Below the pieces are notes generated by a model, which worked only from the letters and a program-made list of their open reading frames with translations, ran no database searches and was not told where the DNA came from. 38,557 bases of DNA from Deltaproteobacteria bacterium (GTDB lineage: Bacteria; Desulfobacterota; GWC2-55-46; S146-80), in NCBI GenBank assembly GCA_015492305.1, contig WGFJ01000102.1, positions 1-38,557 on the forward strand, given 5' to 3'. Positions 7,385 through 16,001 of this stretch are shown here, one piece after another. How positions within the stretch are numbered: position 1 is the stretch's first letter; the number at the start of each line of letters is the position of its first letter. Made by a program: the position numbers and the translations under genes.

Positions 7385-7579
7385 ATGGAAGTGTTTGATT
7401 CCTTAGAGCGGAAGATAGAGGAGATCGTAGAGGGTTACCAGAGCCTCCGGGAAGAGAAGAAGAGGCTTGAGGAGGAGGTAAGGGAGCTTCAGGAACGGTG
7501 CAGGAGGCTTGAGGAGGAAAGGGAGGCTATCAAGGGCAAGGTGGAACACATGTTGAAGAGGCTTGAGGCTCTGACCTGA
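7385..7579 (+). CDS. Small coiled-coil protein, ZapB-like
   Basis: This 64-residue protein is almost entirely one heptad-patterned helix rich in Glu, Lys, Arg and Leu (for example REEKKRLEEEVRELQERC). It has no signal peptide or membrane segment. Being 10 nt upstream of zapA, with this size and composition, points to a ZapB-like divisome coiled coil, a pairing common in gene clusters of this type. Sequence alone cannot separate true ZapB homology from generic coiled coil. There is no ribosome site before the ATG, and the predicted promoter -10 lies only about 10 nt upstream, so leaderless translation is possible. Confidence 0.65.
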   Translation: MEVFDSLERKIEEIVEGYQSLREEKKRLEEEVRELQERCRRLEEEREAIKGKVEHMLKRLEALT

Positions 7580-7589
7580 TGAGGGCTGG

Positions 7590-7850
7590 ATGGGTGAAAG
7601 GCTTATAGAGGTAAGCATCCTCAACCAGAAGTTTCTCGTAAGGACCGATGAAGACGAGGATTATGTCAAAGAAGTGGTTGGATATGTGAACAGGAAGATA
7701 GAGGAGATAAGGAACAATGCAAGTATGGTTGGGACCCTGCAGGTAGCTCTTGCAGCGGCCCTGGATATAGCGGATGATTACCTGAAACTGAAAAAGGAGA
7801 TAGGAGAAAGGTCTTACCGACTATTGAAGAAGATAGAGGAACGGGTTTGA
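7590..7850 (+). CDS. zapA: Cell division protein ZapA
   Basis: This 86-residue protein has the ZapA layout. An N-terminal beta/alpha head (RLIEVSILNQKFLVRTDEDEDYVKEVVGYVNRKIEEIR) precedes the TLQVALAAALDIADDYLKLKKE helix that forms the coiled-coil dimer stalk. ZapA binds FtsZ and bundles protofilaments at the division ring. The length fits short bacterial ZapA proteins. The gene follows the ZapB-like gene by 10 nt and is directly followed by 6S RNA, the same zapA-ssrS-fau order known from Escherichia coli. The synteny supports both assignments. Confidence 0.9.
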   Translation: MGERLIEVSILNQKFLVRTDEDEDYVKEVVGYVNRKIEEIRNNASMVGTLQVALAAALDIADDYLKLKKEIGERSYRLLKKIEERV

Positions 7851-8034
7851 GTTCCCCTGGGGTGTGCGTGATCAGTTGTATGTCCATGCCCAGCACCTTA
7901 AAGAGAGGGAGCCTTCCCTGACTGTGGATGGCATGCTCCCCATGGAGGGAGAAGCCAGAAGCAGTCACCAAGGCACCCACCTGTTGAGTCCAGGAGCTGG
8001 ACAATCTTCTGACACGGCACCGCCGGGGGAAATT
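7851..8034 (+). ncRNA. ssrS: 6S RNA
   Basis: This segment of about 184 nt between zapA and 5-formyl-THF cyclo-ligase has the hallmarks of 6S RNA. Its ends pair as a closing stem: TTCCCCTGG-GGTG near 7852-7864 with CACC-GCCGGGGGAA at the 3' end, about 13 pairs with one bulged G and a G-T pair. The 3' half contains GGCATGCTCC, GGGAGAAGCC and a CAGGAGCTGG hairpin, resembling enterobacterial 6S RNA in order and wording. 6S RNA binds the sigma-70 holoenzyme by mimicking an open promoter and represses transcription in stationary phase. No separate promoter is clear, so it may be processed from the zapA transcript. The exact ends are estimated from the stem. Confidence 0.88.
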
Positions 8035-8054
8035 GATAGGAGTTGAAGGGGGAT

Positions 8055-8082
8055 AGATCTTGAAGGATTTGCTCCTTGATCT
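8055..8082 (+). other. Hairpin in the trailer downstream of 6S RNA
   Basis: AGATC(8055-8059)-TTG-AAGGA(8063-8067) can pair with TCCTT(8073-8077)-GATCT(8078-8082), giving ten base pairs with a 3-nt bulge and a 5-nt loop. It lies between the 6S closing stem and the terminator and is presumably part of the primary transcript's 3' trailer. Confidence 0.4.
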
Positions 8083-8116
8083 CAAAGAAAATAGAGATAC
8101 ATACCTGACTACATCA

Positions 8117-8152
8117 AGAGGGATGGAACCTTCTCCATCCCTCTAATTTTTT
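8117..8152 (+). terminator. Strong intrinsic terminator after 6S RNA
   Basis: Perfect 11-bp arms AGAGGGATGGA (8117-8127) and TCCATCCCTCT (8134-8144) flank the loop ACCTTC, followed by AATTTTTT. This is the clearest rho-independent terminator in the window. It ends the zapB-like/zapA/6S unit and separates it from the folate/rny operon. Confidence 0.92.
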
Positions 8153-8213
8153 GCCCCCTAAAGGATCCCTTCCTCAAAGGCCTTTCTCCTCTCCCCTTCA
8201 CAACCAGTAATAA

Positions 8214-8229
8214 CCTGTCTCCTGACAGG
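8214..8229 (+). promoter_or_regulatory. Leader hairpin upstream of 5-formyl-THF cyclo-ligase
   Basis: CCTGTC-TCCT-GACAGG forms a 6-bp, 4-loop hairpin ending 14 nt before the ATG at 8244. A possible -10 (TAATAA, 8208-8213) abuts it but lacks a clear -35. Apart from this element, nothing is recognisable between the terminator and the gene. Confidence 0.3.
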
Positions 8230-8243
8230 CTTGGCCGGTGGGT

Positions 8244-8879
8244 ATGAAGAAAGGATTCCCTCTACATGGTCATGATGACCTGCGATTTACAAAGGAGAGT
8301 TGCAGGAAGAGGCTCCTTGAGGAGCGTATGAGGCTCCCCTTTGAGGCCGTTGTGGCCAAGAGCGAGGCCATAAGGGACCACTTTACAGGGCTTGAGGCTT
8401 ACAGGAGGGCCAGGAGGCTGGCCCTGTATGCGAGCTTCAAGAATGAGGTCCTCACAGACCCCATATTCGATCATGCCCTTTCATGCGGGAAGGAGGTCTT
8501 CTTCCCCAAGGTGATAAAGGGGATTGGCCTCTCCTTCTTCAGGGTGAGGGAGAAAGGGGAGCTTGTCCCTGGTACATACAGCCTGCTTGAGCCCTGCGGG
8601 GAGGAGGAAGGAGAGGTCTCATCGATGGACCTTGTGGTGGTTCCGGGTATTGCCTTCGACAGGAGGGGGTACAGGATAGGCTATGGAAGGGGATACTATG
8701 ACATGACCCTGGGCACCTTCAACGGACCCATAGTCGGCCTTGCATATGAGATGCAGGTCCTGGATGAGGTTCCTCATCTCCCCCACGATATAAGGGTGGA
8801 GAGGATCGTCACCGAGAAGGGGGTCATAAGGTGTATTCCAGGGGATCTTGAGGCTGCTGGTCAGCCTTCTAACATATAA
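8244..8879 (+). CDS. 5-formyltetrahydrofolate cyclo-ligase family protein
   Basis: This 211-residue protein would catalyse ATP-dependent conversion of 5-formyl-THF to 5,10-methenyl-THF, recycling a folate storage form. Family marks are the N-terminal [10 protein letters not shown] helix, the [11 protein letters not shown] strand and the C-terminal [19 protein letters not shown] motif. It has a longer N-terminus than usual, and neither the ATG at 8244 nor the in-frame GTG at 8238 has a good ribosome site, so the start is uncertain by a few codons. Its position after zapA-6S RNA is the same as E. coli fau (ygfA). The rny gene follows 11 nt downstream, its ribosome site starting at this gene's stop codon. 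Confidence 0.88.
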   Translation: MKKGFPLHGHDDLRFTKESCRKRLLEERMRLPFEAVVAKSEAIRDHFTGLEAYRRARRLALYASFKNEVLTDPIFDHALSCGKEVFFPKVIKGIGLSFFRVREKGELVPGTYSLLEPCGEEEGEVSSMDLVVVPGIAFDRRGYRIGYGRGYYDMTLGTFNGPIVGLAYEMQVLDEVPHLPHDIRVERIVTEKGVIRCIPGDLEAAGQPSNI

Positions 8880-8890
8880 GGAGGTGTGCT

Positions 8891-10444
8891 ATGGAGTGGG
8901 TAGTGGTAACAACGATAGTAGCTTTGTCCTTCGGTGTTGCAGCTGGTTATCTGCTCAAGGGCTGGATCGGTAAGAAGGGCATCTACGCCGCAAGGAGGGA
9001 GGCTGAGCGCATCATAAGGGAGGCTCGGCGTGAGGCAGAGAGCATAAAGAAGGAGGCAAGCCTCCAGGCAAGGGATCAGCTCTACCAGAGCCAGAGGCAG
9101 TTTGAAAGGGAGACGAGGGAGAAGAGGAATGAACTCCAGAGGATGGAGGCAAGGCTTGCCCAGAAAGAGGAGAACCTCGAGAAGAGGATAGGCTTCCTTG
9201 ACAAGAGGGAAGGGGAGATACTGAAGAGGGAACAGGATCTTGCAAGGAAGGAGAAGGAGGTCGAGGAGAAGAGGGCCCAGTATGAAGAACTCATAGAGAA
9301 GGAGAAGCGTGAGCTGGAGAGGATCTCCGGTGTCTCTGCTGAGGAGGCAAAGGCAACACTCATGAGGCTCATGGAGGAGGAGGCAAGGGCAGATGCTGCA
9401 AAGCTCATAAGGAGGATCGAGGAAGAGGCAAAGGAGACGGCCATGAAGAAGGCCCAGGAGATCATTGCCCTTGCCATCCAGAGGTATGCAGGTGAGTATG
9501 TGGCCGAAAGGGCCGTCACCGTCGTGAACCTGCCCAACGACGAGATGAAGGGCAGGATAATAGGAAGGGAAGGCAGGAACATAAGGGCCCTTGAGGCAGC
9601 CACAGGGATAGACCTCATCATAGATGACACCCCTGAGGCGGTTATCATCTCCTCCATGAATCCCATAAGGAGGGAGATTGCAAAGGTGGCCCTTGAGAGG
9701 CTCATAGCAGATGGCAGGATACACCCTGCAAGGATAGAGGAGGTTGTGGATAAGGTCGAGAAGGAGATAGAGCAGAGCATAAAGGAGGCAGGTGAGCGGG
9801 CCGTCTTTGATGTGGGTATCCACAACATCCATCCCGAGCTTGTAAAGCTCATAGGGAAGCTCAAGTTCAGGACAAGCTATTCCCAGAACTGCTATGTCCA
9901 CTCCCTTGAGGTGGCCTTCCTCTGCGGCATCATGGCTGCAGAGCTTGGCCTCAACGAGAGACAGGCCAAAAGGGCAGGTCTCCTCCATGACATAGGCAAG
10001 GCAGTTGATCACGAGGTTGAAGGCACCCACGCTGCCATAGGGGCCGATATACTCAGGAAGTATGGGGAATCGAGGGCCATCATCTCTGCAGTTGCCACCC
10101 ATCACGACGACCATCCAGAGACCATCCTGGGGGTCCTTGTGCAGGCTGCCGATGCCCTCTCCGCGGCAAGGCCAGGTGCGAGGAGGGAGATGTGGGAGAC
10201 CTATGTAAAGAGGGTGGAGGAACTGGAGAAGATAGGGGCCTCCTTCCCGGGGGTGGAGAAGGCCTATGCCATCCAGGCAGGAAGGGAGTTGCGAGTCATA
10301 GTTGAAAGCAAGAGGATCTCCGATGAAGAGGCAACCATGCTGAGCAGGGACATTGCAAAGAAGGTGGAGAAGGAACTCTCCTACCCTGGCCAGATAAAGG
10401 TGACGGTCATAAGGGAGACAAGGGCCGTTGAGTATGCAAAGTAG
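8891..10444 (+). CDS. rny: Ribonuclease Y
   Basis: This 517-residue membrane-anchored endoribonuclease initiates mRNA decay. An N-terminal transmembrane helix (about residues 3-25) is followed by a long charged coiled coil (about 30-200). A KH RNA-binding domain follows ([15 protein letters not shown] near 225), then an HD phosphohydrolase domain with His366-Asp367 in [12 protein letters not shown] and ATHHDDHPE downstream. Length and architecture are standard. A TAAGGAGGTG ribosome site overlaps the previous stop codon. The adjacent ymdB gene is a conserved partner in many bacteria. Confidence 0.97.
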   Translation: MEWVVVTTIVALSFGVAAGYLLKGWIGKKGIYAARREAERIIREARREAESIKKEASLQARDQLYQSQRQFERETREKRNELQRMEARLAQKEENLEKRIGFLDKREGEILKREQDLARKEKEVEEKRAQYEELIEKEKRELERISGVSAEEAKATLMRLMEEEARADAAKLIRRIEEEAKETAMKKAQEIIALAIQRYAGEYVAERAVTVVNLPNDEMKGRIIGREGRNIRALEAATGIDLIIDDTPEAVIISSMNPIRREIAKVALERLIADGRIHPARIEEVVDKVEKEIEQSIKEAGERAVFDVGIHNIHPELVKLIGKLKFRTSYSQNCYVHSLEVAFLCGIMAAELGLNERQAKRAGLLHDIGKAVDHEVEGTHAAIGADILRKYGESRAIISAVATHHDDHPETILGVLVQAADALSAARPGARREMWETYVKRVEELEKIGASFPGVEKAYAIQAGRELRVIVESKRISDEEATMLSRDIAKKVEKELSYPGQIKVTVIRETRAVEYAK

Positions 10445-10451
10445 GAAGGTG

Positions 10452-11243
10452 ATGGCAGAGGAGATAGGTGTACTCTTCATAGGGGATATTGTAGGGAAGC
10501 CGGGCAGGCGGGTGTTGAGGGAGATCCTCCCAAGGATAAAGGAAGAGTATGATCCAGGGATAACCATAGCCAACGGTGAGAATGCGGCTGGCGGTTTCGG
10601 CATCACCCCGGATGTTGCAGAGGAACTCCTCCGCCTGGGGGTGGATATCATCACCTCCGGGAACCATGTGTGGGACAAGAAGGAGGTGGTGGACTTCATA
10701 AAGGACAGGCGGTGGCTCCTCAGGCCTGAAAACTTTCCACCAGGGGTCCCTGGATTCGGGAGCGGTGTCTTCAAGGCAAAGGACGGCACGAGGATCGGGA
10801 TCCTGAACCTTCAGGGAAGGGTCTTCATGGAGGACCTTGACTGTCCCTTCAGGGTCGGCATGGAGGCCGTAAAGAGGCTCAGGGAGGAGACCCCCCTCAT
10901 AATCGTCGATTTCCACGGGGAGGCCACATCGGAGAAGAAGGCCATAGGGTGGTTCCTCGATGGCCATGTGAGCGGGATCATCGGTACCCATACCCATGTC
11001 CAGACAGCCGATGAGAGGGTCCTTCCAAAGGGGACTGCCTATATCACCGATGTGGGCATGACAGGGGCCATGGACTCGGTCATAGGCATAAAGATGGAAC
11101 AGGCCCTCACCAGATTCCTGACCCAGATGCCCCAGAGGTTCGATGTGGCCTCGAAGAACTTGGAGCTCAATGGCGTCTTCCTGCGCATCCACAGGGAGAC
11201 GGGAAAGGCCACCCATATAGAAAGGATAAGGAGAGGACTATAA
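10452..11243 (+). CDS. ymdB: YmdB-family metallophosphoesterase (TIGR00282 type)
   Basis: This 263-residue calcineurin-fold enzyme has family motifs [13 protein letters not shown] at the N-terminus, [23 protein letters not shown], and a C-terminal [30 protein letters not shown]. Bacillus YmdB is a phosphodiesterase active on 2',3'-cyclic nucleotides that affects biofilm and RNase Y-dependent RNA levels. The directly upstream rny gene fits that link. The ATG at 10452 lies just after AGGAAGG; in-frame TTG 10428 and ATG 10434 would fall inside rny and add unusual residues. The stop overlaps the tyrS ATG by one base. Confidence 0.92.
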   Translation: MAEEIGVLFIGDIVGKPGRRVLREILPRIKEEYDPGITIANGENAAGGFGITPDVAEELLRLGVDIITSGNHVWDKKEVVDFIKDRRWLLRPENFPPGVPGFGSGVFKAKDGTRIGILNLQGRVFMEDLDCPFRVGMEAVKRLREETPLIIVDFHGEATSEKKAIGWFLDGHVSGIIGTHTHVQTADERVLPKGTAYITDVGMTGAMDSVIGIKMEQALTRFLTQMPQRFDVASKNLELNGVFLRIHRETGKATHIERIRRGL

Positions 11244-12457
11244 TGGTGAAGACCGTGGACGAACAGATACTCCTCATAAAGAGGGGGACAGTGGAGATCA
11301 TCGAGGAGGAGGAACTGAGGAGGAAACTGGAAAGGTCCATAAAGGAGGGAAGACCCTTGAGGATCAAGGCCGGTTTCGATCCAACCGCACCCGATCTCCA
11401 CCTCGGCCACACGGTCCTGCTCCAGAAGCTCAAGGTCTTTCAGGACCTGGGCCACCATGTCATCTTCCTCATCGGCGACTTCACAGGGATGATAGGTGAT
11501 CCAACGGGTAGGAACGAGGCGAGGAAGCCCCTGACCAGGGAGGAGGTCTTGAAGAACAGCGAGACCTACAAGCGTCAGGTCTTCAAGATCCTGGATAGAG
11601 ATAAGACGGAGGTGGTCTTCAACAGCCAGTGGATGGACAGACTCGATGCAAGGGGGCTTATAGAGATCGCCTCCAAGTACACCGTTGCAAGGATGCTTGA
11701 GAGGAACGACTTCAGTGAACGCTTCAAGAGGGGAAGGCCCATAGGCATCCATGAGTTCATCTACCCCCTTATCCAGGGTTATGATTCCTGTGTCCTGAAG
11801 GCGGATGTGGAGCTTGGAGGGACGGATCAGAAGTTCAACCTCCTTGTTGGCAGGGAACTCCAGAGGGAGTTCGGTCAGGAACCACAGGTCATCATCACCC
11901 TCCCCCTCCTTGAGGGTACGGATGGTAAACTCAAGATGAGCAAGTCCTACGGCAACTACATAGGCATAGAGGAGCCTCCAGAGGAGATATTCGGCAAGAT
12001 CATGTCCATATCCGATGAACTCATGGTCCGCTACTATGAACTCCTCAGCGAGGTCCCTCCGGAGAGGCTTGAAGAGATAAGGAGCGGGAAGGTCCCGCCG
12101 AGGCAGGCAAAGGAGGAGCTTGCCTTTGAGATCACCGCACGGTTCCACGGGGAGGACAGGGCCAGAAAGGCAAGGGAACACTTCTACAGGGTCTTTGTCA
12201 GGAAGGCGGTCCCGGAGGAGATGGAAGAGGTGAGGATCAGGATTGAGGATGAGGAGATCTGGATCCCCAGGCTCCTGACCATGGCGGGGCTTACCTCGAG
12301 CAACTCCGAGGGGAGACGCATGATAGAGCAGGGGGCGGTCTCCATAGATGACAGAAGGATTACGGATATCAATGCCTCCATAAGGACCGAGGGCAGTCAC
12401 ATAGTGAGGGTGGGAAAGAGGAGGTTCAAGAAGGTAACCTTCCAGAGATCCCTATGA
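11243..12457 (+). CDS. tyrS: Tyrosyl-tRNA synthetase
   Basis: This 404-residue class I aminoacyl-tRNA synthetase charges tRNA-Tyr. The HIGH-type motif is HLGH at residues 53-56, the tRNA/adenylate region contains [13 protein letters not shown], and the KMSKS loop is at 231-235. A C-terminal S4 RNA-binding domain (about 340-400; [26 protein letters not shown]) completes the chain. The sequence type ([15 protein letters not shown]) suits the TyrZ-like subgroup found in thermophilic and Gram-negative bacteria. Its start overlaps the ymdB stop and its stop overlaps the next ATG (ATGA), so it is translated within a tight operon. No T-box or attenuator is seen. Confidence 0.96.
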   Translation: MVKTVDEQILLIKRGTVEIIEEEELRRKLERSIKEGRPLRIKAGFDPTAPDLHLGHTVLLQKLKVFQDLGHHVIFLIGDFTGMIGDPTGRNEARKPLTREEVLKNSETYKRQVFKILDRDKTEVVFNSQWMDRLDARGLIEIASKYTVARMLERNDFSERFKRGRPIGIHEFIYPLIQGYDSCVLKADVELGGTDQKFNLLVGRELQREFGQEPQVIITLPLLEGTDGKLKMSKSYGNYIGIEEPPEEIFGKIMSISDELMVRYYELLSEVPPERLEEIRSGKVPPRQAKEELAFEITARFHGEDRARKAREHFYRVFVRKAVPEEMEEVRIRIEDEEIWIPRLLTMAGLTSSNSEGRRMIEQGAVSIDDRRITDINASIRTEGSHIVRVGKRRFKKVTFQRSL

Positions 12458-12786
12458 AGATCTATTCCCTCTCAAAGACCCCGGTAGAGCCGGTAAGCCA
12501 TGACCCACAGCTAAAGAAGCGCGTCCTTGTAAGGGATGGGATCCCCCATGTAAGGAACATAAGCCATGTCTCACTCAGGGCAGGTGACAGGGCATCGAGC
12601 CACTCCCACAGGGATGCCTTTGAGATCCTCTACTGCCTCAGGGGCAGGGTCATCTTTGAGGTGGAGGGCAGGGATGTCCTTGTAAGGGAAGGGGATTGCC
12701 TTGTCATTGAACCCTCCGAGGTCCACTCCATCCCTCAGGTTATAGAGGATACGGAGCTATTCTACTTCAAGGTCCCTGCTGGATGA
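12454..12786 (+). CDS. Small cupin-domain protein
   Basis: This is a 110-residue single cupin barrel. Motif 1 reads [23 protein letters not shown], offering two His and a Glu as metal ligands, and motif 2 is [16 protein letters not shown] with a further His. The metal site is therefore intact. Substrate and role are not determinable; such proteins may be sugar-binding, dioxygenase-like or regulatory. It overlaps tyrS and the COG2509 flavoprotein by ATGA junctions on both sides, so the three are translationally coupled. A sensing or stabilising role beside the flavoprotein is possible but speculative. Confidence 0.82.
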   Translation: MKIYSLSKTPVEPVSHDPQLKKRVLVRDGIPHVRNISHVSLRAGDRASSHSHRDAFEILYCLRGRVIFEVEGRDVLVREGDCLVIEPSEVHSIPQVIEDTELFYFKVPAG

Positions 12787-14141
12787 AGTACGATGCCATC
12801 ATCGTAGGGGCCGGTCCAGCCGGTCTGTTTGCTGCCATTGAACTCACCAGGAGGGGTTTTAAGACCCTCATCATCGAGAAGGGAAGGGACATCTGGGACA
12901 GGGCCTGCCCTGTATCAAGGTCCAGGAGCCCGTGTGTGGGCTGTCAGCCCTGCCACACCCTCTGCGGATGGGGAGGAGCAGGTGCCTTCAGTGACGGCAA
13001 ACTCCACCTTGCCATGACAGGGGGGTTCCTCTACAGGAACAGGCACAGGAAGGAGGATATGGAGAGGCTCATCGAGGAGATAGACAGGGTCTATCTCCAT
13101 TACGGTGCCCCTGAAAGGGTCTACTGGCCCGGAAGGGAAGCGGTTTACAGTATCCAGAAGGAGGCTGCCCTCCATGGCCTGAGGGTTGTTCCCTCCAGGA
13201 TAAGGCACCTTGGTACTGAGGTATGCCTTGAGATCCTCAAGGCCCTCAGGGAGGATCTCGGAAAGAAGGCAGATATACTCTGCGAGGACCCTGTGGAGCA
13301 TCTCCTCGTGGTGAAGGGGAGGATTGCCGGGGTTGCCACATCCAGAGGAGAGGAGTTTTACGGAAAGACAGTCCTCATTGCCCCTGGCAGGGAGGGGACC
13401 ATGTGGTTCAGAAGAGAGGCTGAGAGGATAGGTCTTTCCCTTTCGAGGAATGCCCTTGACATAGGGTTGAGGGTGGAGGTCCCTTCAGGGGTCATGGCCC
13501 CCCTCACGGATCTGCTCTACGAGCCGAAGATCGTCTATGGCGGGAAGGGTTACATGGATAAGGTGAGGACCTTCTGCGTGTGCCCCGATGGGGAGGTGGT
13601 TCAGGAATACACCCAGGGGATTGTGACCGTAAACGGCCACAGCTTTGCCCACAGGAAGACTGGAAACACAAACTTTGCCATCCTTGTAAGTGTAGAGACA
13701 GGGGACCCCCTCACCTTCGGAAGGGAGATGGCCTCCCTCGTGAACAGGGAGGAGGGGGGTGTGGTGGTCCAGAGGCTGGGAGATATGAAGAGGGGTGTGG
13801 GAACCACCGAAAGGACCCTGAGGGAAGGGGCCCTGAGGCCCACCCTTATGGGTGCAGTACCCGGGGATCTAACCCTCTACATGCCCTACCGCTATCTCAA
13901 GGGGATACTGGAGATGATCAAGGCCCTGGATGCCTTTCTGCCAGGTGTGGGCTCTGACGACACCCTCCTCTACGGGATGGAGGTGAAGTTCTACTCGAGC
14001 AGGGTCCCCTTAAAGGACAACGGTGAGACCGCCATAGAGGGCCTCTTCGGTGCAGGGGATGGGGTGGGTGTGAGCAGGGGACTCATCCAGGCCTCTGTAT
14101 CAGGTGTGATTGCGGCAAGGGGGATGGTGGAAAGGCTCTGA
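12783..14141 (+). CDS. FAD-dependent dehydrogenase, COG2509 type
   Basis: This 452-residue flavoprotein begins with an FAD Rossmann motif [13 protein letters not shown] (residues 9-21). It has the characteristic COG2509 cysteine segment [24 protein letters not shown] near residues 51-74. The C-terminal FAD-binding block reads [29 protein letters not shown]. No second nucleotide-binding fold is evident. The physiological reaction of this widespread family is not established. The start overlaps the cupin stop as ATGA. It is the last gene of the fau-rny-ymdB-tyrS unit, ending 8 nt before the fabI promoter. Confidence 0.85.
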   Translation: MKYDAIIVGAGPAGLFAAIELTRRGFKTLIIEKGRDIWDRACPVSRSRSPCVGCQPCHTLCGWGGAGAFSDGKLHLAMTGGFLYRNRHRKEDMERLIEEIDRVYLHYGAPERVYWPGREAVYSIQKEAALHGLRVVPSRIRHLGTEVCLEILKALREDLGKKADILCEDPVEHLLVVKGRIAGVATSRGEEFYGKTVLIAPGREGTMWFRREAERIGLSLSRNALDIGLRVEVPSGVMAPLTDLLYEPKIVYGGKGYMDKVRTFCVCPDGEVVQEYTQGIVTVNGHSFAHRKTGNTNFAILVSVETGDPLTFGREMASLVNREEGGVVVQRLGDMKRGVGTTERTLREGALRPTLMGAVPGDLTLYMPYRYLKGILEMIKALDAFLPGVGSDDTLLYGMEVKFYSSRVPLKDNGETAIEGLFGAGDGVGVSRGLIQASVSGVIAARGMVERL

Positions 14142-14148
14142 ACCCATG

Positions 14149-14177
14149 TTGAAGGAAAGGGATTTATATGGTATAGC
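14149..14177 (+). promoter_or_regulatory. Promoter for fabI
   Basis: TTGAAG (14149-14154), a 17-nt spacer and an extended -10, TGG-TATAGC (-10 at 14172-14177), lie 35 nt upstream of the fabI ATG. Transcription would begin near 14184, inside the dyad at 14181-14199. Confidence 0.5.
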
Positions 14178-14180
14178 TCA

Positions 14181-14199
14181 TCTAAATTCCGGATTTAGA
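14181..14199 (+). promoter_or_regulatory. Dyad at the fabI transcription start (possible operator or leader hairpin)
   Basis: TCTAAATTCCGGATTTAGA has perfect 7-bp arms TCTAAAT and ATTTAGA around the centre TCCGG. It spans the predicted start site and ends just before the ribosome site GAGGAGGGG. The position suits a repressor site. It does not match FapR, FabR or FadR operators as I know them. Confidence 0.45.
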
Positions 14200-14211
14200 G
14201 GAGGGGTAAAG

Positions 14212-14979
14212 ATGGGGCTTCTTCAAGGTAAAAGAGGGCTCATTGTAGGCGTTGCCAATGAGAGGAGCATAGCCTGGGGCATAGCACAGGCACTCCACAG
14301 GGAGGGGGCTGAACTGGCCTTCACATATGCAGGTGAGGCCCTTGAGGGCAGGGTGAGGCCCCTTGCAGAGGGAATCGGCTCAAAGGTGGTCCTTCCCTGC
14401 GATGTTACGGTGGATGAAGAGGTGGAAGGGGTCTTCAAGGCCCTTGAGGGGGAGTGGGGAGGCCTTGATATACTCGTCCATTCCGTTGCCTTTGCCAAGA
14501 AGGAGGAACTGAAGGGGAGCTACCTTGAGACGTCAAGGGATGGTTTCAGGATCGCCATGGATGTGAGTGTCTATTCCCTTGTTGCCCTTGCCAGGGAGGC
14601 CTCCAAACTCATGGATCAGGGTGGGACCATCCTTACCATGACCTATTACGGCAGTGAGAAGGTGGTCCCCAACTACAATGTGATGGGTGTGGCAAAGGCG
14701 GCCCTTGAGGCATCGGTGAGGTACCTTGCCTCTGATCTCGGTCCAAAGGGTATAAGGGTCAATGCCATATCGGCAGGTCCCATAAGGACCCTTGCTGCCA
14801 TGGGTATATCCGGTTTCAAGGAGATGCTGCGCAGGGTCGAGGAGAGGGCACCTCTCAGGAGGAATGTGACACAGGAGGATGTGGCAAGGACGGCCCTGTA
14901 CCTGTGCAGCGATCTCTCCTCCGGTGTCACAGGGGAGGTCATCTATGTGGACAACGGCTACCACATAGTGGGGATGTGA
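14212..14979 (+). CDS. fabI: Enoyl-[acyl-carrier-protein] reductase (NADH)
   Basis: This 255-residue short-chain dehydrogenase carries out the last reduction of each fatty acid elongation cycle. FabI-specific marks are [16 protein letters not shown] at the cofactor site, [10 protein letters not shown], and the catalytic Tyr145/Tyr155-x6-Lys162 region ([21 protein letters not shown]). The C-terminal half contains the typical [12 protein letters not shown] and [13 protein letters not shown] blocks. The ATG at 14212 is chosen for its GAGGAGGGG ribosome site; an in-frame upstream start at 14110 would overlap the previous gene and the promoter. The gene heads a unit with the K+ channel-like protein (5 nt gap) and Endonuclease Q. 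Confidence 0.96.
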   Translation: MGLLQGKRGLIVGVANERSIAWGIAQALHREGAELAFTYAGEALEGRVRPLAEGIGSKVVLPCDVTVDEEVEGVFKALEGEWGGLDILVHSVAFAKKEELKGSYLETSRDGFRIAMDVSVYSLVALAREASKLMDQGGTILTMTYYGSEKVVPNYNVMGVAKAALEASVRYLASDLGPKGIRVNAISAGPIRTLAAMGISGFKEMLRRVEERAPLRRNVTQEDVARTALYLCSDLSSGVTGEVIYVDNGYHIVGM

Positions 14980-14984
14980 ATGCC

Positions 14985-16001
14985 ATGCCTTCAAGGAGGG
15001 AGGTGGACTGGGGATGGCGTTTGAGAAGGATCATCCTTCTCCTCCTTTCCATAATGACCCTCGGAACGGCAGGGCTCATGATCATAGAGGGGTGGCCCTT
15101 CCTCGATGCCCTCTACATGACCGTTACAACCCTTTCCACAGTGGGCTACAGGGAGGTCCACCCCCTTTCACAGAAGGGGATGGTCTTCGTGACCATCTTC
15201 ATCATCATAGGGGTGGGTGTCTTCCTTTACATCATAACCACCATTGCCGAGTACATGATTGCCGGGCACCTCACGGGTGCCCTTGAGAGGAGAAACATGA
15301 AGAAGAGGATCGATGCCCTTTCAGGTCATTACATCGTCTGTGGATTTGGAAGGGTTGGACAGCAGATAACCCTGGAGCTTGAGAAGGAAGGGGTCCCCTT
15401 TGTTGTGATAGATAACGATCCCGAATCCATAAAGGAGTGTGCCTCAAAGGGCTACCTCTATGTGGAGGGAAGTGCATCGAACGATGATGTCTTGCTTGAG
15501 GCAGGCCTCATGAGGGCCAGGGGCCTCATAACAGCCACCAACTCCGATGAGGAGAATGTATACATAGTCCTCAGTGCCAAGAGCCTGAGAGGCGACATAT
15601 TCGTCGTGGCGAGGGCGAACCTTGAGGGCGCCGAGCACAAGCTGAGGAGGGCAGGGGCAGACAGGGTTGTATCGCCCTACAGCATCGGGGGAAGGAGGCT
15701 TGCAAGCCTCCTGTTGAGGCCCACCGTTGTGGACTTCCTTGATGTGGTGATGCACAGCAGAGAGCTTGAGATGATGATAGAGGAGGTGGTCGTGGGCAAG
15801 GGGGCATCCATAGCGGAGAAGTCCCTCGACGAGGCAAAGATAAAGGGGCTCACAGGTGCAACCATCCTTGCCATAAAGAAGAGGGAGGAGGAGAGGATGA
15901 TCATAAACCCATCTTCCGACACGGTGATAAGGGCCGGTGACCTCCTCCTTGCCCTTGGAACCAGGGAGCAATTGAAAAAGCTCAAGGAGATTGCCCTTTG
16001 A
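14985..16001 (+). CDS. Two-TM potassium channel-like protein with RCK (TrkA-N/TrkA-C) domains
   Basis: This 338-residue protein has a transmembrane helix at about 15-34, a pore loop, and a second helix at about 68-92. It is followed by a cytosolic RCK domain (YIVCGFGRVGQQITLELEKEG, an NAD-binding Rossmann motif) and a C-terminal TrkA-C domain (about 250-338). The layout matches MthK/Kch-like ligand-gated K+ channels. The selectivity filter reads Thr52-Val53-Gly54-Tyr55-Arg56, so the usual final glycine of TVGYG is Arg, and conductance or ion selectivity may differ. The ATG at 14985 is preferred; an in-frame GTG at 14976 would overlap the fabI stop. It is coupled to Endonuclease Q by a TTGA overlap. 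Confidence 0.88.
   Translation: MPSRREVDWGWRLRRIILLLLSIMTLGTAGLMIIEGWPFLDALYMTVTTLSTVGYREVHPLSQKGMVFVTIFIIIGVGVFLYIITTIAEYMIAGHLTGALERRNMKKRIDALSGHYIVCGFGRVGQQITLELEKEGVPFVVIDNDPESIKECASKGYLYVEGSASNDDVLLEAGLMRARGLITATNSDEENVYIVLSAKSLRGDIFVVARANLEGAEHKLRRAGADRVVSPYSIGGRRLASLLLRPTVVDFLDVVMHSRELEMMIEEVVVGKGASIAEKSLDEAKIKGLTGATILAIKKREEERMIINPSSDTVIRAGDLLLALGTREQLKKLKEIAL

Noticed and set aside
7864-8046. 60-codon open frame between zapA and the cyclo-ligase
   Set aside because: It lies inside the 6S RNA; the paired ends and conserved RNA blocks explain the sequence better than a protein.
8861-10789. 642-codon minus-strand open frame opposite rny and ymdB
   Set aside because: Rny and YmdB are unmistakable on the plus strand; the antisense frame results from codon bias (few reverse stops) and has low-complexity Leu/Pro/Cys-rich content.
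11039-12400. 453-codon minus-strand open frame opposite tyrS
   Set aside because: tyrS motifs HLGH and KMSKS are in the plus frame; the antisense product shows no recognisable domain.
14110-14211. Upstream extension of fabI
   Set aside because: It overlaps the previous gene and the promoter; the family N-terminus and ribosome site are at 14212.
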